DNA from: Candidozyma auris | Taxonomy: Eukaryota; Ascomycota; Pichiomycetes; Serinales; Metschnikowiaceae | Length of the DNA stretch: 64,000 bases | NCBI RefSeq assembly: GCF_003013715.1 | Contig: NC_072816.1 | Coordinates: 620,001 to 684,000, forward strand | Direction of reading: 5' to 3' | Shown here: positions 29,653-38,960 of the stretch, piece after piece | Layout of the letters: each line of letters begins with the position of its first letter | How positions within the stretch are numbered: the first letter of the stretch is position 1 | Made by a program: the position numbers and the translations under genes | Notes under the pieces: generated by a model | Databases searched by the model: none | Told to the model about the DNA's origin: nothing | Seen by the model: the letters and a program-made list of their open reading frames with translations, nothing else

Positions 29653-30050
29653 TTTAATCACTTTCCATTTTGTCTGACCACACGGGCGCTGCTGCCAGGG
29701 GAATTCGCGGCACCCTTTCTGTTCCTGTGGTTCCTCGTGGTTCCTTTTTCGCTGTCTTTTTTTGGGTCTCCCAGCGCCGACCTGCATGTACCGCGTGCTT
29801 CGCCTGGCTTGCATCGCAAAACAAACGGGTAAAAAAAGCCTATCCAGAAAGAAAAAAAACTCCTTATCCAACTACTTTTTCTCTGTCCTAAAAGCTTAAA
29901 GTTTAATAGCGGTGTCTAAGTTTAGTCTGCGACCAACTAACCGCCTGCTCCCTTCACTTCTCCCTACTTAGTCCCACGCCGTTCCTTGGCTTCTTGTCTT
30001 TCGCTTTCTTCCCCTTCACTTCACCAAGTTCCACTCAACTGCTACTTTCC

Positions 30051-31382
30051 ATGCTTAGCGTGAACCATTCGGTGGAGGATATCCACAGGTACCCGTACCC
30101 ACAACGGACGTCCCAGATGAACCCCAACATGTCCACAACCAACATCTTCCAGTTGAACCAGCCGAAGGCGCTCCGCAACCCGCTATCAGCTTATCAGCAG
30201 ATCACGCCGCCCTCGTCCAATTCTTCTACTCCCGTGGCCGAACGCAGAGAAGGCTTCAGTTTCAGTCTTTCCGCCAACGCTTCTACTTCGAGTCTTGACT
30301 TAAAGGCTGCTGGGGAAAAGGCTGCTGCTGGCTGGACCTCGTGGCTCCCGGAGGTTGACTTGAAAGTGGTGTCCTTGTGCACCTTGTGGTACGGCTTCAG
30401 TATAGTGTCAAACAACTCTACAAAGGCCATTTTGTCGAGGTTCTCGTATCCTGTGAGCTTGACCCAGTTCCAGTTCGTGTTGAACGCCTTGCTTTGCATC
30501 TCGCTTTTCGCTGCTCTTTCGCAGAAGCCCTCGTGGGCCTCTCACTTCCCCAAGGCGTCCATTCCAAACTTGCATGCTCTTGACTGCTCCGTGGTCAAGT
30601 TCCTTACTCCTAACGCATTCATCATCTCCACAACCTTGCCCATGGGCATTTTCCAGTTCTTGGGCCACATCACAAGCCACAAGGCCACCTCCATGATTCC
30701 GGTGTCTTTGGTGCACACCATCAAATCCTTGTCGCCCATCTCCACTGTGTTGATATACAGGGCTTTTCTCAGAACGAGATTCAAAACTGTTACCTATGTG
30801 ACGCTCATCCCGTTGATTCTCGGGATAATGCTCACATGTTACAAGCCCAAGAACTTGAACACTGCCCCGGGCTATTTTTCCGGCTTGTTTTACGCTTTCA
30901 TTTCGATGTTGATCTTCGTCTTGCAAAATATCTTTGCCAAGAAGAGATTGACTGTCAAGAGCCTGGAAGAAACTTCTTCGCTCCCGTCATATAAGGCTGG
31001 CGAGGAGAAAAAGCTCGATAAGTTGACTATTTTGCTTTTCTGCTCCGTCATTGGTTTTCTTTTCACGATGCCCATCTACATTATTTCCGAGTTTCACAAC
31101 GACGTGTTTTCTCTCGGCCAATTGACACTTCCCCTTGTGTCGTTGGTTGTGTTGAACGGCGTCTCTCACTTCTTACAATCGCTTCTTGCATTCCAGCTTC
31201 TTGGGACGATCTCCCCTATTAATTACTCCATTGCCAACATCATGAAGAGAATTGTTGTGATAATGTTTGCATTTCTTTGGGAGGGATCTTTTAGCTTTGT
31301 TGGATACCAGAGCTACGGCGTCTTACTAACGATCGCCGGGTTGTACTGCTACGATAAGTGGGGCATGACTCACAAGCAGTAG
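30051..31382 (+). CDS. SLY41: Sly41-type ER/Golgi phosphate-translocator family protein
   Basis: 443 residues from ATG 30051 (MLSVNHSVEDIHRYPYPQR). A 110-residue Ser-rich cytosolic N-terminus precedes about eight to ten helices of the triose-phosphate translocator/drug-metabolite fold. Signature segments are LWYGFSIVSNNSTKAILSRF, LGHITSHKATSMIPVSLVHTIKSLSPISTVLIYR and SHFLQSLLAFQLLGTISPINYSIANIMKRIVVI. These match Sly41, isolated in S. cerevisiae as a high-copy suppressor of loss of the Rab Ypt1 in ER-to-Golgi transport. Its transported substrate is unclear. Upstream in-frame codons begin at TTG and lie in a pyrimidine-rich leader. The gene is convergent with YHM2 (91 bases). Confidence 0.85.
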   Translation: MLSVNHSVEDIHRYPYPQRTSQMNPNMSTTNIFQLNQPKALRNPLSAYQQITPPSSNSSTPVAERREGFSFSLSANASTSSLDLKAAGEKAAAGWTSWLPEVDLKVVSLCTLWYGFSIVSNNSTKAILSRFSYPVSLTQFQFVLNALLCISLFAALSQKPSWASHFPKASIPNLHALDCSVVKFLTPNAFIISTTLPMGIFQFLGHITSHKATSMIPVSLVHTIKSLSPISTVLIYRAFLRTRFKTVTYVTLIPLILGIMLTCYKPKNLNTAPGYFSGLFYAFISMLIFVLQNIFAKKRLTVKSLEETSSLPSYKAGEEKKLDKLTILLFCSVIGFLFTMPIYIISEFHNDVFSLGQLTLPLVSLVVLNGVSHFLQSLLAFQLLGTISPINYSIANIMKRIVVIMFAFLWEGSFSFVGYQSYGVLLTIAGLYCYDKWGMTHKQ

Positions 31383-31473
31383 AAGCTAATTGCATACTAA
31401 TATTAAGTACTAGTAATAATAACTTGCATTTGAATATGTGGGAAAACTCTATGAACCTTTCGAATCTCTTCTT

Positions 31474-32376
31474 TTAATGACCACCGTCCGCATTCAACAT
31501 CTTCTTGAAAATGTCACCAAAGGCAACCATAAACACGGTCTGCCAGACTCCCAAACCAATTCTTGGGGCCACACCTCTGTACAAGCCCTTGATACCGTTG
31601 TTGGAGTAGATGTACTTGGCAGTAGAGAACACACCCAAGTTCTTTGGTCTGTTGGGGTCGTTTGTCTTGGATTGCATCTCCACTCTGATCACCTCAATTG
31701 GCTGGTTCCAAGCAGACAAACCACCACCCAACGTCGAGGCGGCGATCTTCTCCACGGCACTCAACTTGTCGTCCTTACCCTTACCGGTGAGAGACCTGAT
31801 ACCCTCCTCGGCCAATCTCGAAAGACCAAATCTCGAACCCCAATTGGTCATCTGTCTGATAGCCACAGCATTGACACCCTTGTTGATCCCTCTGATGCCT
31901 TCCTTCTTATAGATATCTCTGAACACTTGGAAAGTGGTCTGCTGAGGAGCACCAGCCACAGCCGCCTGCTTCGACCTGGTGATCTCCACAGTCTTCATAC
32001 ACGTGCAGAAACCCATAGTAAGGTATGCCTGGGCCACACCACCCGTGATACCACCGCCCATGCCACTGACAAACGAATTGAGCCCAAGGGTTCTGAACCT
32101 GTACTCAGCTTCGGCAGAAACAAACAACAACACGGCACCTTTGGTTGAGGCTTCAATCCACGCCCATGGGATCAAGCCCTGATAGAAGCCCTTGAGCCCA
32201 CCACGAGACCAAACCACTTTGGTCGCCTGAAGAAGGGAGAGGTTTCTGTTAGCAGCCATGGTGGTCTTGACCACTTCCAAAGGTTGGCCCAAGGTCGTGG
32301 CCTCAGCCATGTTCAAGGCGGCGCCCAAGAGGATGTTGGAGAAGTTGATTGGTTTCTTCTTGATTTCTTCAGGCAT
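31474..32376 (-). CDS. YHM2: Mitochondrial citrate/2-oxoglutarate carrier Yhm2
   Basis: 300 residues, the usual size for mitochondrial carriers. Three tandem ~100-residue repeats begin NFSNILLGAALNMAEATTLGQPLEVVKTTM, NSFVSGMGGGITGGVAQAYLTMGFCTCMKTVEI and SAVEKIAASTLGGGLSAWNQPIEVIRVEMQ. The odd second-repeat signature (no classical P-x-D/E-x-x-K/R) is a hallmark of Yhm2. The protein exchanges citrate for oxoglutarate across the inner membrane, supporting NADPH supply in the cytosol, and also associates with mtDNA in S. cerevisiae. Start ATG is at 32374-32376. Upstream there is a GC-rich block with two CGCCCGG repeats (32474, 32492) and, at 32711-32722, an exact TGGCTGCGAAAA. Confidence 0.93.
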   Translation of the reverse strand: MPEEIKKKPINFSNILLGAALNMAEATTLGQPLEVVKTTMAANRNLSLLQATKVVWSRGGLKGFYQGLIPWAWIEASTKGAVLLFVSAEAEYRFRTLGLNSFVSGMGGGITGGVAQAYLTMGFCTCMKTVEITRSKQAAVAGAPQQTTFQVFRDIYKKEGIRGINKGVNAVAIRQMTNWGSRFGLSRLAEEGIRSLTGKGKDDKLSAVEKIAASTLGGGLSAWNQPIEVIRVEMQSKTNDPNRPKNLGVFSTAKYIYSNNGIKGLYRGVAPRIGLGVWQTVFMVAFGDIFKKMLNADGGH

Positions 32377-32710
32377 ATTTTGGGAAAAAGGTGGTTGAAA
32401 AATTTGACGTTGTTGATGCCAGCCTTATCGGACTGTTGGAGTACATATAGCAGGGAAAAAAATGGTGGGGACTCGCCCGGCGAATCCCGTGCGCCCGGGA
32501 ATTACAGGGATCGAGGTCGCCTTGGTAGTTGCCTGGGGGTGAGTCACAGAGAAGTCAAACAGAAGAGTTGGAGATTTGAGTGGACGGTAAGCCGAATTGG
32601 GGATTGGAATTTGGGGAGCTTTTCAGGTTTGCGGTGGGAAGGGGAAGTGAAGTCAGAGGAGTCAGCTTGGCAACGAAGTCAATATGTGCCTGTGATAGTG
32701 CTCATAGAAA

Positions 32711-32722
32711 TGGCTGCGAAAA
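32711..32722 (+). promoter_or_regulatory. TGGCTGCGAAAA element, exact copy
   Basis: About 335 bases upstream of YHM2, opposite in strand to the gene. Confidence 0.5.
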
Positions 32723-33822
32723 GCAGTCCAGTCAGACGGAGTGGTGATCGAAGAATTCCGGGCAATGAGTGCGTGCTAAGGAGATGAGGTAATTATGATC
32801 TCATTTGAGTAGCTCTGACTGGTCAATTGAGGGTTTTGATTGTACGTTGGGAAATCAGTTGCCTGGAGAGGGCAGTGGGGATTATCCGCAAAATAAGTCA
32901 CCGACCCAGACCAATTTGCACTAATCAACCAGCAGAACTAAGGTGTATACATTGAAACGTATACAAATTGCAATTAGTTCATCTTATTAGAGCATCCCTT
33001 GGGAGCATTTGGGCCCCTGCTCAACCTGATTTTCTCAGATCCATGCCGCTCAGGTTAATGCATGCTAAATGAGGACAACTGGAAACTTCTATACAGTGAG
33101 TTTCTGGAAACTTGCCTCGATCTCGGAAATCCTCTGCCTTTTGACGAAAGCGTCACCCCTGTCTAAAGTGCATCCCCGTCATCTGTCCCCTCAGCCGTGT
33201 GGTTTCCCAATTTGGATAATCCATGTCGCCAGGCATGTCCAGGAACACATAGTTGACGAGAATGAGAGTGACGGAGCGAGAGTTGACGAGAGCTAAAGCT
33301 GAGGAGAATTGATAGAAATCGGCAAGAACTATATAGTTAGTGTGATTTTTTCGCTGGTAGCCAGCCACTTTATTCGCCAGCTTTGGCAGAAAGAGAATTG
33401 TAACTCAGTTGATGCTACTATAGTGCAACAAGGAATGTGGAGTGAATTTGCGATTGCAGGCCAGTTGAAATATTTGATAGGGAGACCCCTCTCTTAACTC
33501 CAGCGCTGTCTCCGGTGGCACCATAGATCAAGCAGGTGCCATAATAACTTCAGAATGAAGGCAGGCTCAAGCTTATTGTGAGACTCTACAAAAGCGCTTA
33601 ATCAGATATCAGCTGTTTGAGTAGCTTGCATTTATCTCTGTTGGCTGCCCCCACGCCACCCCCCACAGACATTCCCTCAAGAAACAATAAAAAAACAATG
33701 GTTTTTTACGTCATAACAAAACTACAACAATTTCCTGTTGAGAATATCCTTGCTGTAAAATCAGGCACATCTAGAGCTGGCTTAGTGAGATCTTGTTGAC
33801 CATAAAAGCAGTGCTGGGAGAG

Positions 33823-33834
33823 TGGTTGCAAAAT
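33823..33834 (+). promoter_or_regulatory. GGYTGCRAAA element (variant TGGTTGCAAAAT)
   Basis: About 745 bases upstream of FAD2, same strand. The identical 12-mer also precedes the MINDY gene and NDC1. Confidence 0.4.
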
Positions 33835-34265
33835 AAGGCAATTCTACTTGGTACGCCGCCCGACCTGCATACAGCCCCAGCCCGGGCAGCGAGCTTTACA
33901 GCGAGCTTTTCCATCATGGCACCACCGCGCTTGATCGATTTGATACGCTGAAACGGGCAGCGAAAAAAATTTGGTGTAGGTCTCCAAAAAAGTAAAAAAA
34001 CTTGGACAAAATACCGCACACTAAAAAAAGTACACATATCAGCTACCCAACACTAAGAAAGAATGAAAACAGAAACCGCTGAAAATCAAAAGCACCCATT
34101 TATTCGTCAACGCCTAGAATTGAAGAATACCCCCTTTTCTTGCTCAGGAAAAAAAGCTTCTCTAAGCCCTCGGCTGTCTCCTCTTCGTTCCCTTCAGCCG
34201 TGGCTTTTTCAGTCTCCTTTCTTTCTTTTCGCCCGATTTCACACCTCTTTGCACGTTTCTCACAT

Positions 34266-34277
34266 TGGCTGCGAATC
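34266..34277 (+). promoter_or_regulatory. GGYTGCRAAA element (variant TGGCTGCGAATC)
   Basis: About 300 bases upstream of the FAD2 ATG on the same strand. The core TGGCTGCGAA is exact. Confidence 0.4.
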
Positions 34278-34577
34278 TGCCTTCCAGTGCTCCTCTGCTT
34301 TTGGCTCAGCTTATTTCCTGAAATGGGCATTGGCTCGAGCACAAATGGAGAAACGAAGCGTTCTTATCAAAGACCCGAGCTCTACTATGTACTCTCTCGT
34401 TGTTCATTTCTTTTTTTTTGTTCATTTTATTCTTTTTTTTGTTCTTTCCCTTTTCACCACTTCTCCTCGTCTCCCCTGGACCAACGGTTTTCGAGCGTTT
34501 CTTTTTCTCACTATATTAGTACTCGTTTCGCATCCATCCACTTTTTCTTCTCCCACAACCTTTTCCACCCTTCTCTC

Positions 34578-35834
34578 ATGTCCAGCACTTTAGCGTCGGC
34601 CTCAGGCTCTAGCTTCAACTCTGGCGCCGCCTCCTCCATCAAGAAGGATGGCAACGTGGCGTCTTTTTCCTCCAAGGCCACCGCCATCGACACTTATGGC
34701 AACACCTTCGAGGCCCCCGACTACTCCATCAAGGATATTCTTAGAGCCACTCCTGCCCACTGCTACGAGAGAAGAACCGCCGAATCTCTCTGGTACGTGT
34801 TCAGAGACATTGCTTGCATGGTGTTTTTCGGGTACGTGGCCCAGAACTACATCTGCTTGTTGCCTCACCCAGCGCTTCGTTTTGCTGCGTGGGCTGCTTA
34901 CACGTATGTCCAGGGTCTTTTTGGTACCGGTCTTTGGGTGTTGGCCCACGAGTGTGGCCATGGGGCGTTTTCTGACCACACCTGGGTCAATGACACCGTG
35001 GGCTGGATCTTGCACTCGTACTGGTTTGTGCCTTACTTCTCCTGGAAGTTTTCCCACGGCAAGCACCACAAGGCCACGGGCCACATGGACAGAGACATGG
35101 TGTTCGTGCCCCACACTAAAGAGTCGTTCATGAAGAAGCACCACGCCCACTCCTTGGAAGAGATCGCCAGCGACTCGCCTCTTTACTCGTTGGGCCACTT
35201 GCTTGGCCAGCAGTTGGGCGGCTGGATCATGTACCTCTTCACCAACGTCACCGGCCAGAAGGTCGCTGACTCTGCTTGGGGCATGAACCACTTCAACCCC
35301 AACTCGGCCATTTTTGAGAAGAGGGACTACTGGTACATTGTCATGAGTGACATTGGTGTCTTGACCCAGGCGCTTGTTGTCTACACATGGTACAAGCACT
35401 TTGGTGCGTTCAACGTGCTCATGCACTGGGCCATTCCTTACATCTACGTGAACCACTGGTTGGTGTTCATTACGTTTCTTCAGCACTCGGACCCCAAGAT
35501 GCCCCACTACGAAGCCCACCAATGGAACTTCGCCAGGGGCGCTGCTGCCACCATCGACAGAGAATTTGGTTTTGTTGGAAAGCACATTTTCCACGACATC
35601 ATCGAGACCCACGTGTTGCACCACTACTGCTCGAGAATTCCCTTTTACAATGCCCGTGAAGCCTCCGAGGCCATCAAGAAGGTGATGGGCCACCACTACC
35701 AGCACTCTGACGAGAGCATGTGGGTATCGTTGTGGAAGTCGGCCAGACAGTGCCAGTTTGTCGAGGGCGACAACGGTGTGTTGATGTACAGAAACGTGAA
35801 TGGGTTTGGCGTTGACCCAAAGAAGAAGAGCTAG
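34578..35834 (+). CDS. FAD2: Membrane fatty-acid desaturase, delta-12 (Fad2) type
   Basis: 418 residues from ATG 34578 (MSSTLASASGSSFNSG); the frame is open much further upstream, but that part is pyrimidine-rich leader. Three histidine boxes bind the di-iron centre: HECGH (124-128), HGKHH (160-164) and HVLHH (345-349). The segment HHKATGHMDRDMVFVP is characteristic of fungal delta-12 desaturases. Several hydrophobic helices lie between the boxes. The enzyme would convert oleoyl to linoleoyl chains at the ER with cytochrome b5. The sister omega-3 desaturase (Fad3) of Candida species is the main alternative, and sequence reading alone does not fully exclude it. The gene is absent from S. cerevisiae. 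It is convergent with STE14 (59 bases). Confidence 0.85.
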   Translation: MSSTLASASGSSFNSGAASSIKKDGNVASFSSKATAIDTYGNTFEAPDYSIKDILRATPAHCYERRTAESLWYVFRDIACMVFFGYVAQNYICLLPHPALRFAAWAAYTYVQGLFGTGLWVLAHECGHGAFSDHTWVNDTVGWILHSYWFVPYFSWKFSHGKHHKATGHMDRDMVFVPHTKESFMKKHHAHSLEEIASDSPLYSLGHLLGQQLGGWIMYLFTNVTGQKVADSAWGMNHFNPNSAIFEKRDYWYIVMSDIGVLTQALVVYTWYKHFGAFNVLMHWAIPYIYVNHWLVFITFLQHSDPKMPHYEAHQWNFARGAAATIDREFGFVGKHIFHDIIETHVLHHYCSRIPFYNAREASEAIKKVMGHHYQHSDESMWVSLWKSARQCQFVEGDNGVLMYRNVNGFGVDPKKKS

Positions 35835-35893
35835 ATGTGTTAATAGAGTTGCTAGACAGAGAGAGCAATACACTATCGTTTTGCTTTGAACAT

Positions 35894-36580
35894 TTACTCT
35901 ATAAAGGGTATCCATGTACGTGTACGTCGGCTGTAGGCACGGTACCTTTCACCAAAGAAGGACTCAAGAAACTGTTCTTCGTACTCTATACGTGCCTGAA
36001 AGAAGCCTTGAAGCTTGTATGTTCCCACTACCAAGGTGAAAGCATTCTGAAGCAAGATCTGGCACCCTACAAACCACCAGAAGAAGCCAAAGTAGCTCGG
36101 GTGTCTTGAAAAACTGTATATGCCGTGCTCCACAAGAACATGTTTCTGGGACCGTTCCTTTTGGACATAGTGGTGGAAGGATGTGCCTGCTGTGTACATT
36201 GCCAACGTTCGGCAGAACTGACTTGCTAGCATTATCGCCAACCCAGCCCAAAATGAAATGTAGTGATATTTCCAGTGTTTATGCAAAAAGTATGATTCCG
36301 CCAATGACGCCACGTGCACAGCGTGAAGCTCCAAATCGTTCATGATGAACGAGTCGTCGTCAATGGACCCCGTGTTATACACGGCTGTGGTGAGAAACTC
36401 TAGCATGTAGAATCCACTCACGGCCATGGCATAGATCGATGCTCTGGCGACAAAGGACTGCAAAGACGAGCTGAAAGCCAAAACCACGCATGCTGCAGTG
36501 ATTGCCGCCCCTAGTATGAAAGCTTTAAGCACCACAACATGGAGACGAACCTTCTTTGGGTCGTAACTGGCGTAGTCCAT
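35894..36580 (-). CDS. STE14: Isoprenylcysteine carboxyl methyltransferase Ste14
   Basis: 228 residues, close to the 239 of S. cerevisiae Ste14. Several membrane helices (VLKAFILGAAITAACVVLAF; ISFWAGLAIMLASQFCRTLAM) precede the conserved C-terminal catalytic block HVLVEHGIYSFSRHPSYFGFFWW and the tail FFGERYRAYSRRTRTWIPF. This RHP-Y-x-G block binds S-adenosylmethionine. Ste14 methylates the prenylated cysteine of CAAX proteins (a-factor-type pheromone, Ras) at the ER. Start ATG is at 36578-36580 (MDYASYDPKKVRLHVVV). It is divergent from GTR1. Confidence 0.95.
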   Translation of the reverse strand: MDYASYDPKKVRLHVVVLKAFILGAAITAACVVLAFSSSLQSFVARASIYAMAVSGFYMLEFLTTAVYNTGSIDDDSFIMNDLELHAVHVASLAESYFLHKHWKYHYISFWAGLAIMLASQFCRTLAMYTAGTSFHHYVQKERSQKHVLVEHGIYSFSRHPSYFGFFWWFVGCQILLQNAFTLVVGTYKLQGFFQARIEYEEQFLESFFGERYRAYSRRTRTWIPFIE

Positions 36581-37364
36581 GTGGTAGAGATGTTATCACC
36601 TGGAGGCTTGATTGTTTGGTGCGCGCCGTACACGCCTTGACAGATTCCAGAAGAACCCTGGAAAGGAGAAGTGGGGAGAGGGTTGATTTGGGTTATACAA
36701 CTTTTCTGAGTGTGATGTAAGAGAAAGTCGTTTTCGCTTATGTGAAACAAAGGTGCTGGAAGCGTTTCATTTGCTTTCAGTTTGTATCATGGGCGGCATT
36801 GTTTTCGCAGGCTATTCGTCACAATAACGATTGCAAAACAGTATCAGTCCGTTGATTGACTATTGTGGGTTTCGGTAAATTGCGACCGTAGGTTGATTTG
36901 AAAGTCAGCGATAGATATTCTCTGAGTAATTTGTCAAACTTATCATTTTTTCAATGACAACCTTGGAGATAGTTGACGGTAGAAGTCGTTGGGGAACTGT
37001 TTTTTAATGTATAGCAGATCTCCGTAATTTAACTAAGAGGCTTTTCATAAGGAGTTGATCGTAAACGTTATGATCTATATCATGTTCCCTATATGGAACT
37101 GCCAATGACACGTTCATCTGTGTCTTCATAGGCGAGGCAAAAAAATGTCATGCTATACGAGAGCGTCACAGACTTGCCAATAATTTCCGAAGCAAGCTCC
37201 ACCCTTATTTGCATCAAATCCTCATCTGAGCAGACAAATCCTCGATGTGTTGATGGTGTTGGTGGGTCGGACCTGCACAGGTCTGTAAGCTCTTATCTAC
37301 TAGTGCTAGAACATCGAGTACCACTCGCAGCAAATTATACAACATATAAAGACCACAAAATCCC
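36581..37364. other. Divergent promoter region, STE14 / GTR1
   Basis: 784 bases. Contains GTTTTCGCAGGCTA (36801-36814), a one-base variant of the reverse complement of the GGCTGCGAAAAC element, and CGATTGCAAAAC nearby (36828). The rest is AT-rich with no recognisable gene. Confidence 0.45.
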
Positions 37365-38354
37365 ATGTCGCTGTCTTCTAGAAAAAAGCTTCTTTTGATG
37401 GGCCGCTCTGGCTCGGGCAAGTCGTCGATGCGCTCGATCATCTTCTCCAACTACTCAGCGTTCGATACCAGGCGCTTGGGCGCCACCATAGACGTGGAAC
37501 ACTCCCATTTAAGGTTTCTCGGGAACATGACGCTCAATCTTTGGGACTGTGGTGGTCAAGATGTGTTCATGGATAACTACTTCACCACTCAAAAGGACCA
37601 CATCTTCAAGATGGTGCAAGTGCTTATTCATGTGTTTGACGTGGAGTCCAAGTCCATCAATAAGGATATAGACATATTTGTCAAGTCGCTCACGAATTTG
37701 CAGAAGTTCAGTCCTGATGCCAAGATTTTCGTCTTGCTACACAAGATGGATTTGGTGCAAATCGACAAAAGAGAGGAGTTGTTCGTGATCATGATGGATA
37801 AGCTTCAGAAGATCTCGAACCCATACCAGTTCAAGTTGGTCGGGTTCCCGACATCTATCTGGGATGAGTCCTTGTACAAAGCATGGTCGCTGATTGTGTG
37901 CTCGTTGATCCCCAACATGAATCTTTTCAACAGCAACTTGTTGCGCTTTAATGAGGTTTTGGATGCCGAGGAGATCATCCTATTTGAAAAGACGACGTTC
38001 TTGGTCATTTCTTCCACGGCATCCATACAGCGGCAACAGAACGGCCTGTCTGGCGTGATCAACGGGTCAGTAGAGTCATTAGACCCAAAGCGGTTTGAGA
38101 AAATCTCCAACATCATCAAAACCTACAAGCAGTCCATCACAAAGTTGAGAACAAGCTTCAACAATTTAATTATTCGCGGCTCCAACGGCACGAGCTTCTA
38201 CGTGGATATTCTCACGGATAATCTCTTCATCATGATTGTGCTCAAGGACAAGAGTGCAGATGACAACTACGTGAATGCACGGGAAGACCTTGTCATATTA
38301 GAAAACATCAAGGCTGCTCGCCGCTGGTTTGAGAAGATTGAGAACGCCAAGTGA
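37365..38354 (+). CDS. GTR1: Rag-family GTPase Gtr1
   Basis: 329 residues. An N-terminal GTPase domain has P-loop GRSGSGKSS (about 13-21), switch GATIDVEHSHLRF, G3 WDCGGQD and G4 HKMD. A C-terminal roadblock-type domain (about 195-329) includes TTFLVISSTAS and SFYVDILTDNLFIMIVL. The RagA-like switch and the HKMD motif identify Gtr1 rather than Gtr2. Gtr1 pairs with Gtr2 on the vacuole within the EGO complex and signals amino-acid sufficiency to TORC1. The start ATG 37365 fits the conserved N-terminus (SSRKKLLLMGRSGSGKSS). Confidence 0.95.
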   Translation: MSLSSRKKLLLMGRSGSGKSSMRSIIFSNYSAFDTRRLGATIDVEHSHLRFLGNMTLNLWDCGGQDVFMDNYFTTQKDHIFKMVQVLIHVFDVESKSINKDIDIFVKSLTNLQKFSPDAKIFVLLHKMDLVQIDKREELFVIMMDKLQKISNPYQFKLVGFPTSIWDESLYKAWSLIVCSLIPNMNLFNSNLLRFNEVLDAEEIILFEKTTFLVISSTASIQRQQNGLSGVINGSVESLDPKRFEKISNIIKTYKQSITKLRTSFNNLIIRGSNGTSFYVDILTDNLFIMIVLKDKSADDNYVNAREDLVILENIKAARRWFEKIENAK

Positions 38355-38724
38355 TCAGGCTTCCTTGGTTGAAGTGGTAATATTGTCGTGACTTTAATTG
38401 AAGGAAATGCTGGTGGCCGGGCGTAGTACATCCCTCTACCATGGCAGGGAAAATCAGCCCTTGTGTCTCTCAAGAACACCAAAGCTAGAGTTATGCCGTA
38501 AACTGGGACACTAGAGTTTCAGAAATACTGGGACTAAGGGATCAAGTAATCAACCTTACCTTTAAGTCTTGCCTATATGGATTTTTACAAGTACAGCAAA
38601 AATCTCTCCAGGACGAGATGGTCATCTAATCAAATACCCTCAGAAACCTATCTAGATGTATAATATACCTGTTTAGGGACGTGTGGCGAAGAGGTGTCAC
38701 TCTCATATTGCTCACTCTCGTGTC

Positions 38725-38731
38725 TCGTTTA
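38725..38731 (+). promoter_or_regulatory. Candidate sterol response element (TCGTTTA)
   Basis: Matches the TCGT(A/T)TA core bound by Upc2/Ecm22 zinc-cluster factors at ergosterol genes. It sits about 230 bases upstream of ERG9. A seven-base match is weak by itself; the gene context raises its likelihood. Confidence 0.4.
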
Positions 38732-38760
38732 GCGCCCCATGTTGAGGATAAGGAGCGCGA

Positions 38761-38815
38761 CTGCCAACTCGAGATAGTTTCGCAAATATTCTCAACACTC
38801 ATCTCGCGTTGGCAG
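38761..38815. repeat. 15-bp inverted repeat with 25-bp loop upstream of ERG9
   Basis: CTGCCAACTCGAGAT pairs with ATCTCGCGTTGGCAG at 14 of 15 positions. It lies about 145-200 bases before the ERG9 ATG. It could form a hairpin or hold two opposed factor sites. Confidence 0.75.
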
Positions 38816-38960
38816 CTACTACTCCTATAATTGGAATTCTGAAACGGAAAGAGGAGTCCTTTGACAGCTGAATTTACCTGACTGAGCCATTATTTCTGTT
38901 CTTTTAGTTGCGTTCACGTTCGCTTACAACCCACATTTTGCTCGTCGTATTAAGAAAACC

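Larger units (their letters stand above)
27807..30050. other. Divergent intergenic region, NHX1 / SLY41
   Basis: 2.2 kb with no gene I can support. CGGTTGCAAAAA at 27893-27904 serves NHX1. An A-rich tract (28745-28783) and a 24-base (AT)12 run (29629-29652) follow, then long pyrimidine stretches before SLY41. A GTATGT at 29054 and AACTAAC near 29934 could suggest a 5' UTR intron, but they are about 880 bases apart and unsupported. Confidence 0.5.
32377..34577. other. Divergent intergenic region, YHM2 / FAD2
   Basis: 2.2 kb. YHM2 side: the CGCCCGG pair at 32474-32498 and an exact TGGCTGCGAAAA at 32711-32722. FAD2 side: TGGTTGCAAAAT at 33823-33834, TGGCTGCGAATC at 34266-34277 and a strongly pyrimidine-rich leader from about 34380. 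GTATAC half-sites flank nine bases near 32946-32966. Several overlapping ORFs of 60-176 codons show no family features. No gene called. Confidence 0.5.
38355..38960. other. ERG9 promoter region
   Basis: 606 bases between GTR1 and ERG9. Contains a TCGTTTA (38725-38731) and a near-perfect 15-bp inverted repeat (38761-38775 / 38801-38815). The inverted repeat's loop holds TTTCGCAAATATT, a distant match to the recurring element. Confidence 0.5.

Noticed and set aside
29054..29975. Possible SLY41 5' UTR intron (GTATGT at 29054, AACTAAC near 29934)
   Set aside because: About 900 bases long with a weak branch point and no coding evidence.
34602..35915. 437-codon ORF antisense to FAD2
   Set aside because: His/Val-rich shadow of the desaturase; the sense strand has all three His boxes.
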